Positions 53,697-62,226 of a stretch of 64,000 nt of DNA are shown in pieces. Below the pieces are notes generated by a model that did no database searches, was not told where the DNA came from, and was given only the letters and a program-made list of their open reading frames with translations. The first letter of the stretch is position 1, and every line of letters starts with the position of its first letter. This stretch comes from MFD04716-140 sp963703125. GTDB lineage: Bacteria; Bacteroidota; Bacteroidia; Flavobacteriales; Flavobacteriaceae. Position numbers and translations under genes: made by a program. The stretch spans positions 62,001 to 126,000 of the forward strand of contig OY969790.1 of NCBI GenBank assembly GCA_963703125.1, given 5' to 3'.

Positions 53697-54377
53697 CTAT
53701 TGTTTTCTATTCGTTGTTGCCCATGTCTTATAGACAGTTATCCCCAAGGCATTCATACCGGTAGTTGCACCCAACATGCTATTTGGAAGCTCAATTACCA
53801 CTGATAAGGTATTGGCACCATCAAAGGTATCTACCGCTTCATCTGCAGATTTAAAACCTTCAGGGGCCATGCCACCTATTACTGCGTTAAACTGGAAAAA
53901 GTCAAAGAAAAATGGATCTTGTCTTGGGCCAGCGAAAAGCTTTACACCAGAAGCAGTAGTCTCAACTATTGCAGAAGTGCCTGAAATTTCTACATCCCCT
54001 AAGGGTGAATCTATGAGTACTTCACAGTTTAATCCAGTCATTGCTGGTGTTGCCGGTCCAAAGAAATACATTCTTCCATTTCTAGGTATGGCTTGAATGA
54101 TTTTGTCTTCTACCAAATCGTTGTTAGTGTCAATCTTGATAATAATCATGACATCCTCATCGAAAGTTCCATAGGCCAAATCGGGTAATACGTTAGATTG
54201 GACATCTACAGCAAAAACGGTGTTATCCGAATCCAATGCGGGTTCAAATGCATAAAAATCAGCAATGTCGGTAGTAGTTCCCGTCGTAGAAGGGGAATCA
54301 ATGTGATCCGCTGCAATCAGTATCACGCCGACGACCGACAAAATTGCCAGTCCTAATAAAAGCTTTGTTCTTTTCAT
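53697..54377 (-). CDS. DUF4331-family exported protein
   Basis: 226 residues. Signal peptide with a hydrophobic helix (about 6-22, LLLGLAILSVVGVILIAA), then ADHIDSPSTTGTTTDIADFY and AFEP, the DUF4331 opening with the conserved His-Asp. The domain continues with repeated beta strands and NSMLGATTGMNALGITVYKT near the end. DUF4331 proteins occur beside transport or redox genes and have no known activity. First gene of the four-gene operon; the next gene follows after 24 bases. Confidence 0.83.
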   Translation of the reverse strand: MKRTKLLLGLAILSVVGVILIAADHIDSPSTTGTTTDIADFYAFEPALDSDNTVFAVDVQSNVLPDLAYGTFDEDVMIIIKIDTNNDLVEDKIIQAIPRNGRMYFFGPATPAMTGLNCEVLIDSPLGDVEISGTSAIVETTASGVKLFAGPRQDPFFFDFFQFNAVIGGMAPEGFKSADEAVDTFDGANTLSVVIELPNSMLGATTGMNALGITVYKTWATTNRKQ

Positions 54378-54547
54378 CTTTTTAAATTTTAAAGTTTAGA
54401 ATTACCCTACCTACGAGGTTTGTTTTGGGTAGGTTTGGTTTTAAATGTTAAAAAAAAGTTAAGGGATTGTTTAAGTACTTGCCAGAAGTGTTTATATCAA
54501 AGGAATGTCCCTTAATTTACGTTAATTTGCTCTCAAAATAGATAGCT

Positions 54548-55738
54548 ATGAACCCTTCTGGGGCGGGTTGGATCGATAAATTTGGGTCACTTGTAACGAA
54601 CGATCAAGAAATCTTTGTTGATTTCCGTGACCTCTACAAAGGTTTGAAGAGGACTGGGTTTGTTTATGGAATTAACACTAAAACCCCAGCATTCATTTCT
54701 TTGGACCATAATCTATCTGAAGATGAAAAAGCCAAAATAAACTTGCTTACGGGCCTATACTTTACGTTTAAAATAGAAACCCAAAACGAAAGATTTGATA
54801 CTTTCCTCGATAAAATATGCAAGTTTTATAGGGATTTGGAGGTGAATCATGTCTCCTTTCTCGGAAAGCTCTTTGTTGGAAAGAATACATCCGTACAGTT
54901 GGAAAATCTAATAGGCTCGAGGGTTTACCTTGAAGACAATGTGATAAGCAAAACTTTCAACAGTATCATAACCAATTCGCTATTGTTCATTGACATACTC
55001 TTATTCAAGAGATATTTGAGCCAACCCAAAGATATTCGGTCCTATGCGCAGAAATTGGAATATTTGGCCATTAACGTAACCTACCACGCACTAAATTCTA
55101 AAGAAGGGAGCAAGAGTGATCGGAAGTTGGCTAAGCTTTTCGCCAACTCATTGACCTTTATAGACAGTGAATTGCAAAGTTTTGATGGATCCTACCGTGA
55201 TATCTTGCTACACAACCAATCTGTATGGGAAAACAAATATTTTTTAGACGTGGCCTGCTTGACCGTTTGGGAAGACCATTCCTTGGATTATACAGAATCC
55301 GATTTCATTTTTGGTATTGGAAAAGATCTTGGATTTACTGAAAAGCAGATCAATGGGTCATTGGAGGATATTACTTCCTTTTTTGAAAAGAACAGCGAAT
55401 CAATTCCGTTTTTGAAGGACAATAATTTAGCCGTTCAGTTTTATGACAGCATGTCAAAAGTGGTCAATAAATTAATTATTAGAAACAGCAAAAGACTGCA
55501 AAAGGAACTTTCGGAAAGCAAGGAGTTGGTCTCCTTATTGTCGAAAGCAACGATCAAGGATTTGACACCCGAAGAGAAGAAAAAAGTGCAAGATCAGCTG
55601 TTGGACATTTTCAAAAGCATACCCTCACTGGCCATATTTATGTTGCCAGGAGGTGCTGTACTTCTACCCATTTTTATTAAATTGATCCCTAAGCTATTAC
55701 CTTCTTCATTTGACGAAAATAGAGTGGAAAAAAAGTAG
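54548..55738 (+). CDS. LETM1-related biofilm-associated protein
   Basis: 396 residues. The N-terminal SGAGWIDKFGSLVTNDQEIF and the long helical body (LFIDILLFKRYLSQPKDIRS, YAQKLEYLAINVTYHALNSK) match a flavobacterial family linked to biofilm. The C-terminal region TPEEKKKVQDQLLDIFKSIP followed by SLAIFMLPGGAVLLPIFIKL resembles the membrane-helix portion of LETM1. It probably works at the inner membrane. The exact function is unknown. Confidence 0.82.
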   Translation: MNPSGAGWIDKFGSLVTNDQEIFVDFRDLYKGLKRTGFVYGINTKTPAFISLDHNLSEDEKAKINLLTGLYFTFKIETQNERFDTFLDKICKFYRDLEVNHVSFLGKLFVGKNTSVQLENLIGSRVYLEDNVISKTFNSIITNSLLFIDILLFKRYLSQPKDIRSYAQKLEYLAINVTYHALNSKEGSKSDRKLAKLFANSLTFIDSELQSFDGSYRDILLHNQSVWENKYFLDVACLTVWEDHSLDYTESDFIFGIGKDLGFTEKQINGSLEDITSFFEKNSESIPFLKDNNLAVQFYDSMSKVVNKLIIRNSKRLQKELSESKELVSLLSKATIKDLTPEEKKKVQDQLLDIFKSIPSLAIFMLPGGAVLLPIFIKLIPKLLPSSFDENRVEKK

Positions 55739-55742
55739 GCCA

Positions 55743-55769
55743 TTTCTTATAAATATTCATTATAAGAAA
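55743..55769. other. Perfect AT-rich stem-loop between convergent genes
   Basis: TTTCTTATAA and TTATAAGAAA form a ten-base stem with a 7-base loop. No strong T-run follows on either side, so termination is uncertain, but it lies between convergent genes. Confidence 0.5.
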
Positions 55770-55817
55770 AATCTATTGAAGTCTTTAATATTTTGAAAAC
55801 CAATATATTATATTCTT

Positions 55818-56573
55818 TTAATCCAACCATAACTTAAAGTCTTTTACCCGCTCCCTACTTACTATGATTTCTTGATCCGAAAAACGATTTAGTTTAATCT
55901 GCAACCGAGAATTGGTGTACGAAACTATGTCTTTTATGTGGTTTATGTTGATGTAAAATTTACGGCTTATTCGAAAGAATGTTTTGGGTTCAAGTTCCAC
56001 TTCCAAATTTTCCAATGTAGTTTCCAACAGATAATTTCTGCCATCGGAAGTGGCTGCATAGGTGCCTTTGTTCTCACTGAAAAAACATTCCACTTCTTCC
56101 GCATTTATAATTTTTAGATGCTGCCCTACCCTTACCGTAAAACGCTTCTTATACTCTCGTTCGATTGGATTCACCAATAGCTTTTTAATGTCATCAAAAT
56201 CCAATGTCAATTTTTGGGCCTGGGGTTTCATCGACTTAAATTTACGGACGGCAGTTTCCAATTCTTCATCATCTATCGGTTTTAACAAATAATCAATGCT
56301 ATTCAATTTAAATGCCTGAAGCGCATATTCGTCATAAGCTGTTGTGAAAATTATGGCACTTTGAACATCCACCGTCTCAAATATTTCAAATGACAGTCCA
56401 TCCGAAAGCTGTATGTCCAAAAAAATTAGGTCAGGATGCGCATTGTTCCGGAACCAATCAATCGCTTCTTCAACGGAATGCAGCATGGTGGAAACCTCAA
56501 CATCCAATTCTGCCAATAGCCTTGAAAGCCTTCTAGCTGCCGGTTTTTCATCTTCTATGATAATAGTTTTCAT
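55818..56573 (-). CDS. LytTR-type response regulator
   Basis: 251 residues. Receiver domain with IIIEDEKPAARRL at the start, phospho-acceptor Asp53 in LIFLDIQ and the conserved Lys in YLLKPIDDEE. The C-terminal LytTR DNA-binding domain is visible (FTVRVGQHLKIINAEEVECF, ISRKFYININHIKDIVSY). It should be phosphorylated by the kinase encoded three to four genes upstream and bind direct repeats such as those found at 58001-58034 and 60071-60104. Last gene of the operon. Confidence 0.94.
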   Translation of the reverse strand: MKTIIIEDEKPAARRLSRLLAELDVEVSTMLHSVEEAIDWFRNNAHPDLIFLDIQLSDGLSFEIFETVDVQSAIIFTTAYDEYALQAFKLNSIDYLLKPIDDEELETAVRKFKSMKPQAQKLTLDFDDIKKLLVNPIEREYKKRFTVRVGQHLKIINAEEVECFFSENKGTYAATSDGRNYLLETTLENLEVELEPKTFFRISRKFYININHIKDIVSYTNSRLQIKLNRFSDQEIIVSRERVKDFKLWLD

Positions 56574-56607
56574 GTGTTTTTCTTAGGTTGGTCGGTTATG
56601 GTCACTA

Positions 56608-56961
56608 TCAATTTTCTTCCATATATTTTTGGATCTGTCTTTCTTCCCAATCCTTCAGGAAGTTTGGTTTTAGATCGGACAGTGGTTTTGATTTCAACCT
56701 AAAAACATACAGTGCATGAAAAAGCAGTCCAATACCCCATAAAATAGGGGTTCCTAAGACATTCCATTCAAACCAATATAGAAAATTCTGGTCATGGACA
56801 ACGGCCTTGTCCGCAAAAAAATCCAATGTGCGGTACTTCAAGAACAATAGAATTAGATTAACGATTATGTACGCTTTTAAATGATTATAAAACTTCTTGA
56901 GATTGCGAACCCTCTTTTGGGCACGGGCCAATTTTCTGGTATAATTTTCTTCTTTTTCCAT
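56608..56961 (-). CDS. 2TM-domain protein
   Basis: 117 residues from ATG 56961 (MEKEENYTRKLARAQKRVRN); the open frame extends upstream into the neighbour's 3' end. The 2TM domain has a first basic helix (LKKFYNHLKAYIIVNLILLF), a second after a loop (LGTPILWGIGLLFHALYVF), and the conserved ending KDWEERQIQKYMEEN. Fourth stand-alone copy of the operon. Two-helix proteins of this kind probably form multimers in the inner membrane. Confidence 0.85.
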   Translation of the reverse strand: MEKEENYTRKLARAQKRVRNLKKFYNHLKAYIIVNLILLFLKYRTLDFFADKAVVHDQNFLYWFEWNVLGTPILWGIGLLFHALYVFRLKSKPLSDLKPNFLKDWEERQIQKYMEEN

Positions 56962-56962
56962 T

Positions 56963-57301
56963 TCATCTAAATTTTTCAATTTCTCTTTTTTCTCTATCAA
57001 TAAATTTTTGAATTTCTTTTTCTTCCCAGTTCTTTCCAAAAACCGGGTTTAAGGAAAATACTTTCAGAGCGTGAAACACCAATCCTATTCCCCAGAAAAA
57101 CCATGTTGAAAAGGTTCCAAAATCAAAAAATTCCTTTGAAAAATCGGCAAATCCATCGCTTGCAGGAATCACTCGTATTAATTTCAATACGGTTATTGTC
57201 GTATTCACTATTAGATAAATTGCCAAATGCCAATAAAATCCTTTGAGCTCTTCTACCTTTTTCTTTGCTCTTCTTAATTTAATATGATCTTCGCCCTTCA
57301 T
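56963..57301 (-). CDS. 2TM-domain protein
   Basis: 112 residues. First helix (ELKGFYWHLAIYLIVNTTIT), second (WFFWGIGLVFHALKVFSLNP), and the C-terminal motif GKNWEEKEIQKFIDREKREI. These elements align with those of the kinase C-terminus and the other three copies. One base separates it from the following copy, so translation is probably coupled. Confidence 0.85.
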   Translation of the reverse strand: MKGEDHIKLRRAKKKVEELKGFYWHLAIYLIVNTTITVLKLIRVIPASDGFADFSKEFFDFGTFSTWFFWGIGLVFHALKVFSLNPVFGKNWEEKEIQKFIDREKREIEKFR

Positions 57302-57310
57302 GGTAATTGA

Positions 57311-57649
57311 TTAACGATATTTCTCCATTTCTTTTTCCTCTTTTTCAATATACCTTTGAATCTGTCTTTTTTCCCAGTCCTTGCCAAGTATTGGAATTAT
57401 CGAAAAAACCTTTAAGGCATGGAAGGCCAAACCGATGCCCCAAAATAACCAGGTGCCGTATGTGCTAAAGTGCCAAATAGGACCCATAAATGTTTCACCG
57501 TAATAAGCAGTGCCAACTATTTTGATCAGCATAATCATTGTGTTTATTGCCAGGTATACCATGAGATGCGTATAAAACCCTTTAAGTTCGGCCACCTTGC
57601 GGTGCGCCCTTCTTAATTTTGAATTCTTATTTCTATCTTCTACTTCCAT
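57311..57649 (-). CDS. 2TM-domain protein
   Basis: 112 residues. Charged start (MEVEDRNKNSKLRRAHRKVA), first helix (KGFYTHLMVYLAINTMIMLI), a longer loop with GTAYYGETFMGPIWHFSTYG, second helix (LFWGIGLAFHALKVFSIIPI) and KDWEKRQIQRYIEKEEKEME. Its start overlaps the preceding gene by 10 bases. Closest in sequence to the copy at 56963-57301. Confidence 0.85.
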   Translation of the reverse strand: MEVEDRNKNSKLRRAHRKVAELKGFYTHLMVYLAINTMIMLIKIVGTAYYGETFMGPIWHFSTYGTWLFWGIGLAFHALKVFSIIPILGKDWEKRQIQRYIEKEEKEMEKYR

Positions 57650-57942
57650 CTGCTTATGTTTTTATCTTCATCCATGAATTCCCTGATTTTACGCTCCTCC
57701 CAACCTCTTCTAAAAAAAGGATTTAAATTGAAGGCTTTAACGAACTGGAAAACAAGGCCTAAGCCCCAGCCAAAAGCTGCCCAAAGAAACCAGGGATATC
57801 CCCATTCATCCACCCAATAATTCACCCCCGCTAACAGAGCTATGACCAACACATACGTCATTAACCCTGTATAGAATTTCTTAATTTCAGCCACTCTTTC
57901 TTTGGCTTTAAAATACTTGTTTTCTCTATCTGAATATTCCAT
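57640..57942 (-). CDS. 2TM-domain protein
   Basis: 100 residues. First helix (IKKFYTGLMTYVLVIALLAG), then WVDEWGYPWFLWAAFGWGLG and LVFQFVKAFNLNPFFRRGWE with the conserved RGWEERKIREFMDED end. First stand-alone copy after the kinase; the 107-base gap before it contains the operator-like repeats and a -7 candidate. Its helix spacing (GWGLGLVFQFVKAF) is the same as in the kinase (GWGIGVLAHGMEVF). Confidence 0.85.
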   Translation of the reverse strand: MEYSDRENKYFKAKERVAEIKKFYTGLMTYVLVIALLAGVNYWVDEWGYPWFLWAAFGWGLGLVFQFVKAFNLNPFFRRGWEERKIREFMDEDKNISRWK

Positions 57943-57964
57943 TGCTCTCGATTTTTGTTTGATA

Positions 57965-58034
57965 CAAATTTCAGGGTTTAACCTCTTAGATTAAAATAGG
58001 ACTTACCGAATTGTCGCTTTCATAGGATGAATTG
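57965..58034 (-). promoter_or_regulatory. Internal promoter with LytTR-like direct repeats
   Basis: On the minus strand CAATTC occurs twice, at plus coordinates 58034-58029 and 58013-58008, a 21-base period. A -7-like GAAATTTG (plus 57972-57965) lies 43 bases from the nearer repeat and 23 bases before the 2TM gene start. The same arrangement with the same 43-base spacing occurs at 60035-60104. Confidence 0.65.
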
Positions 58035-58048
58035 ATTTTAAACATTCT

Positions 58049-59374
58049 TTAAAAATCGTCATCTTCCATGTATTTTCTAATCCTGTTTTCTTCCCATTTT
58101 TTTCCCATTATCGGGTTATAGCCAAATACTTCCATTCCATGTGCAAGCACTCCTATACCCCACCCTAATACAGGAAATATAATCCATGGGAAACTAGTGG
58201 TATTGTAATTCAAGATGGCTAGAAAGGGGATTACGATGCAATACGCCAGGAGATTGCCATAAAATCCCTTTAAGGCATCCACATGTTCTTTGGCCTTTTT
58301 GAATAATTTATCGTCCAGATATGCTTTTTGTGTTTCCATAACTGATATCTCTTTTATAAGGATCGGCAGCTTTACACTGAAATCCGAACCTGATTTATTT
58401 ATAATTACCTTTCTGTCTGTGAGGATTCCATAGCGCTGCTGAATATTCTGAAGGCCAACACCGCTGCTTTTTTTCATTACTTGTTTTTCCTGTATATTAT
58501 TGGTCACGACCAACATACCATTTTCCTCGTACACCTTTATCTGCAATGGTCTGTCAGATGTTACTACGTTGTGTTTCACTGCGTTCTCTAACAATAATTG
58601 AAGTGACAATGGAACTATTTTGGCTTCCGGGTCGCTAAAATTTTCAGGAATATCGAGGAGAATACTATCCTCGAACCTCATACGAAGAAGTTTCACATAA
58701 GTCCTTGCAAACTCAAGCTCTTCATCTACCGATACCAAATCTTTATTTTTTTGTTCAAGTACGTACCTATAAACTTTTGACAATGAGGTTGTAAACTTTT
58801 GAGCTTGTGCCGGGTCTTCTTCTATTAAACTGGTAAGGACATTTAAACTATTGAACAAAAAATGGGGATCCAATTGATTTTTTAGGGCATCAAATTTGGC
58901 CGATGCCGTGCCAGCTATAATTTTTTGTTCCTTGACCCGGTTTTCTTGTAAGGCCTTGTAGAAATAAAAAGCATGTATAAACAAAGAAATTACAATCGCG
59001 ACCGCAATAAAAATAAGATATTCTGACCGCCCTTCGTTTTGAAAAAAAGCATCGAATGATTGTCCGTAATATACCACTACTAAAAACATACGAGCTAAGC
59101 CATACGCAAAAACAGTAATGATAATTGAACCCAATGAGCCGATTATTAAACGCTTCTTGGGTTCAGATTCCCAACTATATCTATTTGATATATATTCTTC
59201 ATAATATGAATTTATGATGGTCAAAAAAAGTGAAATACCAAAGACAATAGCTGCATACTCCAATTGCTTACTCCAAATTATTTCTTCTCCCCATCTGATA
59301 ACTCTGTCAACAACGACAATTGCCAAGGAGATTAATAAACTGATCTTTAATATTTTGAGAACTCTATTTGACAT
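58049..59374 (-). CDS. LytS/YehU-type sensor histidine kinase with C-terminal 2TM domain
   Basis: 441 residues. Four membrane helices in the N-terminal region (about 9-27, 38-55, 77-102 and 119-141), then a His-kinase domain with phospho-acceptor His171 in LDPHFLFNSLNVL, ATPase elements LLLENAVKHN (around 261-269) and GVGLQNIQQRYGI (around 305-317). Residues 353-441 are a 2TM domain like those of the next four genes: AKEHVDALKGFYGNLLAYCI, VLGWGIGVLAHGMEVFGYNP and GKKWEENRIRKYMEDDD. This fusion ties the 2TM family to signalling. It follows the TPR gene by 9 bases. Confidence 0.92.
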   Translation of the reverse strand: MSNRVLKILKISLLISLAIVVVDRVIRWGEEIIWSKQLEYAAIVFGISLFLTIINSYYEEYISNRYSWESEPKKRLIIGSLGSIIITVFAYGLARMFLVVVYYGQSFDAFFQNEGRSEYLIFIAVAIVISLFIHAFYFYKALQENRVKEQKIIAGTASAKFDALKNQLDPHFLFNSLNVLTSLIEEDPAQAQKFTTSLSKVYRYVLEQKNKDLVSVDEELEFARTYVKLLRMRFEDSILLDIPENFSDPEAKIVPLSLQLLLENAVKHNVVTSDRPLQIKVYEENGMLVVTNNIQEKQVMKKSSGVGLQNIQQRYGILTDRKVIINKSGSDFSVKLPILIKEISVMETQKAYLDDKLFKKAKEHVDALKGFYGNLLAYCIVIPFLAILNYNTTSFPWIIFPVLGWGIGVLAHGMEVFGYNPIMGKKWEENRIRKYMEDDDF

Positions 59375-59383
59375 TCCAATGAA

Positions 59384-60007
59384 CTATTGATTACAATTTT
59401 TTAGAGTGACTTCCGCCCTATCCTTTCCCCAGTCTGGATAAAACTCGCCTTCTGGCTTAAAGTTAGCAAAAAGTTGTATGGCATGTTCCACATCTTTGCA
59501 ATAGGGCGCTGTATCCTGCCCAAAATACAAAGCGGATCCCATATCCCATTCTGCCTTCGAAAATACAACTCTTGGATTATCCGGCGCCAATTGCAATGCT
59601 TTTTGGTAAAGTGCCACCACCTTGCCCGAAAGCGTCATTCCGTAGGTAGCACCATCATAGGCGATCCATGCGGTATGGGTCATAGCCTGTTGGACCAGGA
59701 TTTCCGGGTTATCCGGAGAAATGGCATTGGCCAGGTCAATGGATTCTTGTGCTTTTTCCAATTGCCTTGTCAATTTTTCTTTATCCTTCTCTCCAAAAGA
59801 AGCTACCGTATTTACTTGGGCAACATAATAATGGGGGAGCCACTTGTCGAGCTCAACCGATGCTATTCGCTCGAACATGTTAGAAGCCTCCGTTGTTTTG
59901 CCCTCGCCCCAAAGCTGAAATGCTTTTTGCATGCCTTTGGTGTATTGCTCTTGGGCGTTTGTAATTCCACAGATTAAAAACAGCCCCAAAATGATTACTT
60001 TTTTCAT
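59384..60007 (-). CDS. Exported TPR-like protein, first gene of the kinase operon
   Basis: 207 residues, signal peptide MKKVIILGLFLICGITNAQE. Two to three tetratricopeptide-like repeats (MQKAFQLWGEGKTTEASNMF, ESIDLANAISPDNPEILVQQ, KVVALYQKALQLAPDNPRVV). A periplasmic partner for the sensor is possible because the next gene is the kinase, 9 bases away. No catalytic motif is visible. Confidence 0.82.
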   Translation of the reverse strand: MKKVIILGLFLICGITNAQEQYTKGMQKAFQLWGEGKTTEASNMFERIASVELDKWLPHYYVAQVNTVASFGEKDKEKLTRQLEKAQESIDLANAISPDNPEILVQQAMTHTAWIAYDGATYGMTLSGKVVALYQKALQLAPDNPRVVFSKAEWDMGSALYFGQDTAPYCKDVEHAIQLFANFKPEGEFYPDWGKDRAEVTLKNCNQ

Positions 60008-60034
60008 ATTTTATGTTTTAGGTTAATTGTTCCA

Positions 60035-60104
60035 CAAATTTGAATCAAGTTATGTGCCCACTAAAAGAATAACTACCGAATCGTAGTTTCTTGGGGATGG
60101 ATTG
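60035..60104 (-). promoter_or_regulatory. Operon promoter with LytTR-like direct repeats
   Basis: On the minus strand the repeats CAATCC (plus 60104-60099) and CGATTC (60083-60078) are 21 bases apart. CAAATTTG (plus 60042-60035) is a candidate -7 element, 43 bases from the nearer repeat and 28 bases before the TPR start. 21 of 30 bases match the other site. Confidence 0.65.
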
Positions 60105-60206
60105 TATAAAAGTTGGGATTTCCAACAGATGGCAAATAAAAAATCGACCTCATCCAGCTATTTTACTTATTGGAGGAGATCGATAAATGTTATGTTTAAT
60201 AAATTT

Positions 60207-61334
60207 TTAGCTAAGTGTAAACTCGGGCAACTTAATGATTTCTCCCCCTCTAAGTGCAGACTCATGGGCCAGAATCCCTACACAAGTAATGTTTGCAGAT
60301 TGCTTGGCATTCGGGTAGGGTGATTTACTGTTGACTAGGGCATTCACAAATTCGTGCACCAAATGCGGATGTGAACCCCCGTGGCCTGCTCCCTGCGTAA
60401 AAGATAAGTGCTGGTGCTCATCTGAATCGTAAACTCCTTTGGTAGTGAAATGTTGAATTTCGATCGGTAAAAGTTTCGCGAAATCCGGGCTCTCAACTTC
60501 CTCGGGAATTTCGGGTTCCGGTTTTTTAGCCGTATGCACCACCAATGGCCGCCCCTCTATCAAAGGCCATTCTACAGATTTTTTGGACCCGTATACCTCA
60601 AAACTCTCCCGATACTGTCTGGCCACATCAAATAGCGAACGATATACTTGAGCACTCAGATCAGAATTTCGGAATTTTATATGCGTGGTTTCCACGGCAT
60701 AAGGAGAATTGTATTCCCCAATCAATTCCTCTCTAATTTTTCCTGAACCAAAGCAAGAAACATATTCCGCCTCACCTCTTGTAAGCCCTAAAACAGGGCC
60801 TACACAATGGGTAGCATAGTGCATAGGAGGAAGTCCTGGCCAATAGTTAGGCCAGCCGTCCATATCTTGTTGATGACTGGCTTTTAGGAATTGTATCTTT
60901 CCCAGTTCACCCTTCTCATAAAGTTCCTTCATAAATAAAAACTCGCGGGCGTAAACAACAGTTTCCATCATCATATAGGTCAAGCCGGTTTCTTGGGTTA
61001 ATTGTACGATTTCTTCGCACTCTTCAACGGTTGTGGCCATGGGCACCGTGCAAGCAACATGTTTACCTGCCTTTAGTGCCTTTATTGACTGAATTCCATG
61101 GTCTGGGATAGGCGTATTGATGTGGACCGCATCAATCTCAGGGTCCTTTAACAATTCATCATAAGAGGTATATCTCTTTTCTATTTTAAAAAGATCTGCC
61201 AACTCGTTCAATTTCTCGGGATTTCTCTGGGATATGGCCACAAGATTGGCATTGGGGTGTTTTTGATAGATAGGAATAAATTCCGCGCCAAATCCTAGTC
61301 CGACTATTGCAATATTAATTTTCTTAGTACTCAT
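60207..61334 (-). CDS. Gfo/Idh/MocA-family oxidoreductase
   Basis: 375 residues. N-terminal Rossmann motif VGLGFGAEFIP (about 11-21), the substrate-domain helix MHYATHCVGPVLGL with the catalytic-type His, and a C-terminal GAGHGGSHPHLVHEFVNALV segment. The usual EKP tripeptide that carries the catalytic Lys reads VPM here (CTVPMATTVEE). The family oxidises sugars or polyols with NAD(P). It is encoded 10 bases downstream of the TIM-barrel isomerase gene in a likely sugar catabolic operon. Confidence 0.88.
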   Translation of the reverse strand: MSTKKINIAIVGLGFGAEFIPIYQKHPNANLVAISQRNPEKLNELADLFKIEKRYTSYDELLKDPEIDAVHINTPIPDHGIQSIKALKAGKHVACTVPMATTVEECEEIVQLTQETGLTYMMMETVVYAREFLFMKELYEKGELGKIQFLKASHQQDMDGWPNYWPGLPPMHYATHCVGPVLGLTRGEAEYVSCFGSGKIREELIGEYNSPYAVETTHIKFRNSDLSAQVYRSLFDVARQYRESFEVYGSKKSVEWPLIEGRPLVVHTAKKPEPEIPEEVESPDFAKLLPIEIQHFTTKGVYDSDEHQHLSFTQGAGHGGSHPHLVHEFVNALVNSKSPYPNAKQSANITCVGILAHESALRGGEIIKLPEFTLS

Positions 61335-61344
61335 TTTTATAACC

Positions 61345-62205
61345 TTAAATAGTGAAAGTATGCCTTAAAAACGAAATTCCATCGGATGCAAATTGGTCTT
61401 GGCTCTCGGCCAAGTTTTTCCAGATACAGACCGCACCCGCAAGTTCCTTTATTTCGGGTGTAAAACTCTCAATGACCATGGCTCCCTCATATCGAATGTC
61501 CTGTAACCCAAGCTTAAAATCATTCCAAGGTGTAAGTCCGGTTCCGGGAATTCCACGATGATTCTCCGAGACTTGTACGTGAATTAATTTATTCCCTACC
61601 GTATTGATAGCCTTGCGAATATTCTTTTCCTCTATGGTCATATGAAAGCCATCCAACAAAACATTTGCATTGGCATGGTTAATATCGGAAATTAAACGCA
61701 TAACATCTTCGGCTGTATTTACCATGTCCGATTCAAATCTGTTCAGTGGCTCCAATGCAATACGCTGCCCATGCATAGCCGCAATTGAACATGCCTTGCC
61801 CAAATTTTTAACCGCCCTCTCCCACTCTATTTTTCGTTGTTCCGAGGAGACCATTCGCGCTTTACCAACAGCCGAATACATAGGTCCTGCCAAAAAATCC
61901 ACCCCTAAAAAAGCACCGATTTCAAAACATTTTTCAATGTAACGGAAGCAGTTTTCATGCAATGCCTTATCGTCAGAGGTCAAATCTTTGGTAGGGCCAA
62001 AAACACCACAAACTGTGGGTGTTAAACCATTATCCTTCAAAGCTTGTTTTACCGTTTTTGCATCGATCAATTCTGGGTCCTCCACAGGAATTTCGACGAC
62101 GTCAAAACCCATGGCCTTTATTTTCGGAAACAAACCAATTGTATCTGTGGAAAAAGGTGATTGCCATAACCAAGTACTTGCTCCGAATTGTATTTTCTGG
62201 GTCAT
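61345..62205 (-). CDS. Sugar phosphate isomerase/epimerase-like TIM barrel
   Basis: 286 residues from ATG 62205 (MTQKIQFGASTWLWQSPFST). The AP_endonuc_2/xylose-isomerase-like fold shows GFDVVEIPVEDPEL, PTVCGVFGPTKDL, RIALEPLNRFESDMVNTAED with Glu, and LDGFHMTIEEKN and HVQVSENHRGIPG with metal ligands. The family includes tagatose/psicose epimerases and myo-inosose dehydratases. Neighbours Gfo/Idh/MocA and a sugar-dehydrogenase-like protein support a role in sugar or polyol catabolism; the exact sugar is not known. Confidence 0.87.
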   Translation of the reverse strand: MTQKIQFGASTWLWQSPFSTDTIGLFPKIKAMGFDVVEIPVEDPELIDAKTVKQALKDNGLTPTVCGVFGPTKDLTSDDKALHENCFRYIEKCFEIGAFLGVDFLAGPMYSAVGKARMVSSEQRKIEWERAVKNLGKACSIAAMHGQRIALEPLNRFESDMVNTAEDVMRLISDINHANANVLLDGFHMTIEEKNIRKAINTVGNKLIHVQVSENHRGIPGTGLTPWNDFKLGLQDIRYEGAMVIESFTPEIKELAGAVCIWKNLAESQDQFASDGISFLRHTFTI

Positions 62206-62226
62206 TGTAAGAATATTAGAATTCAA

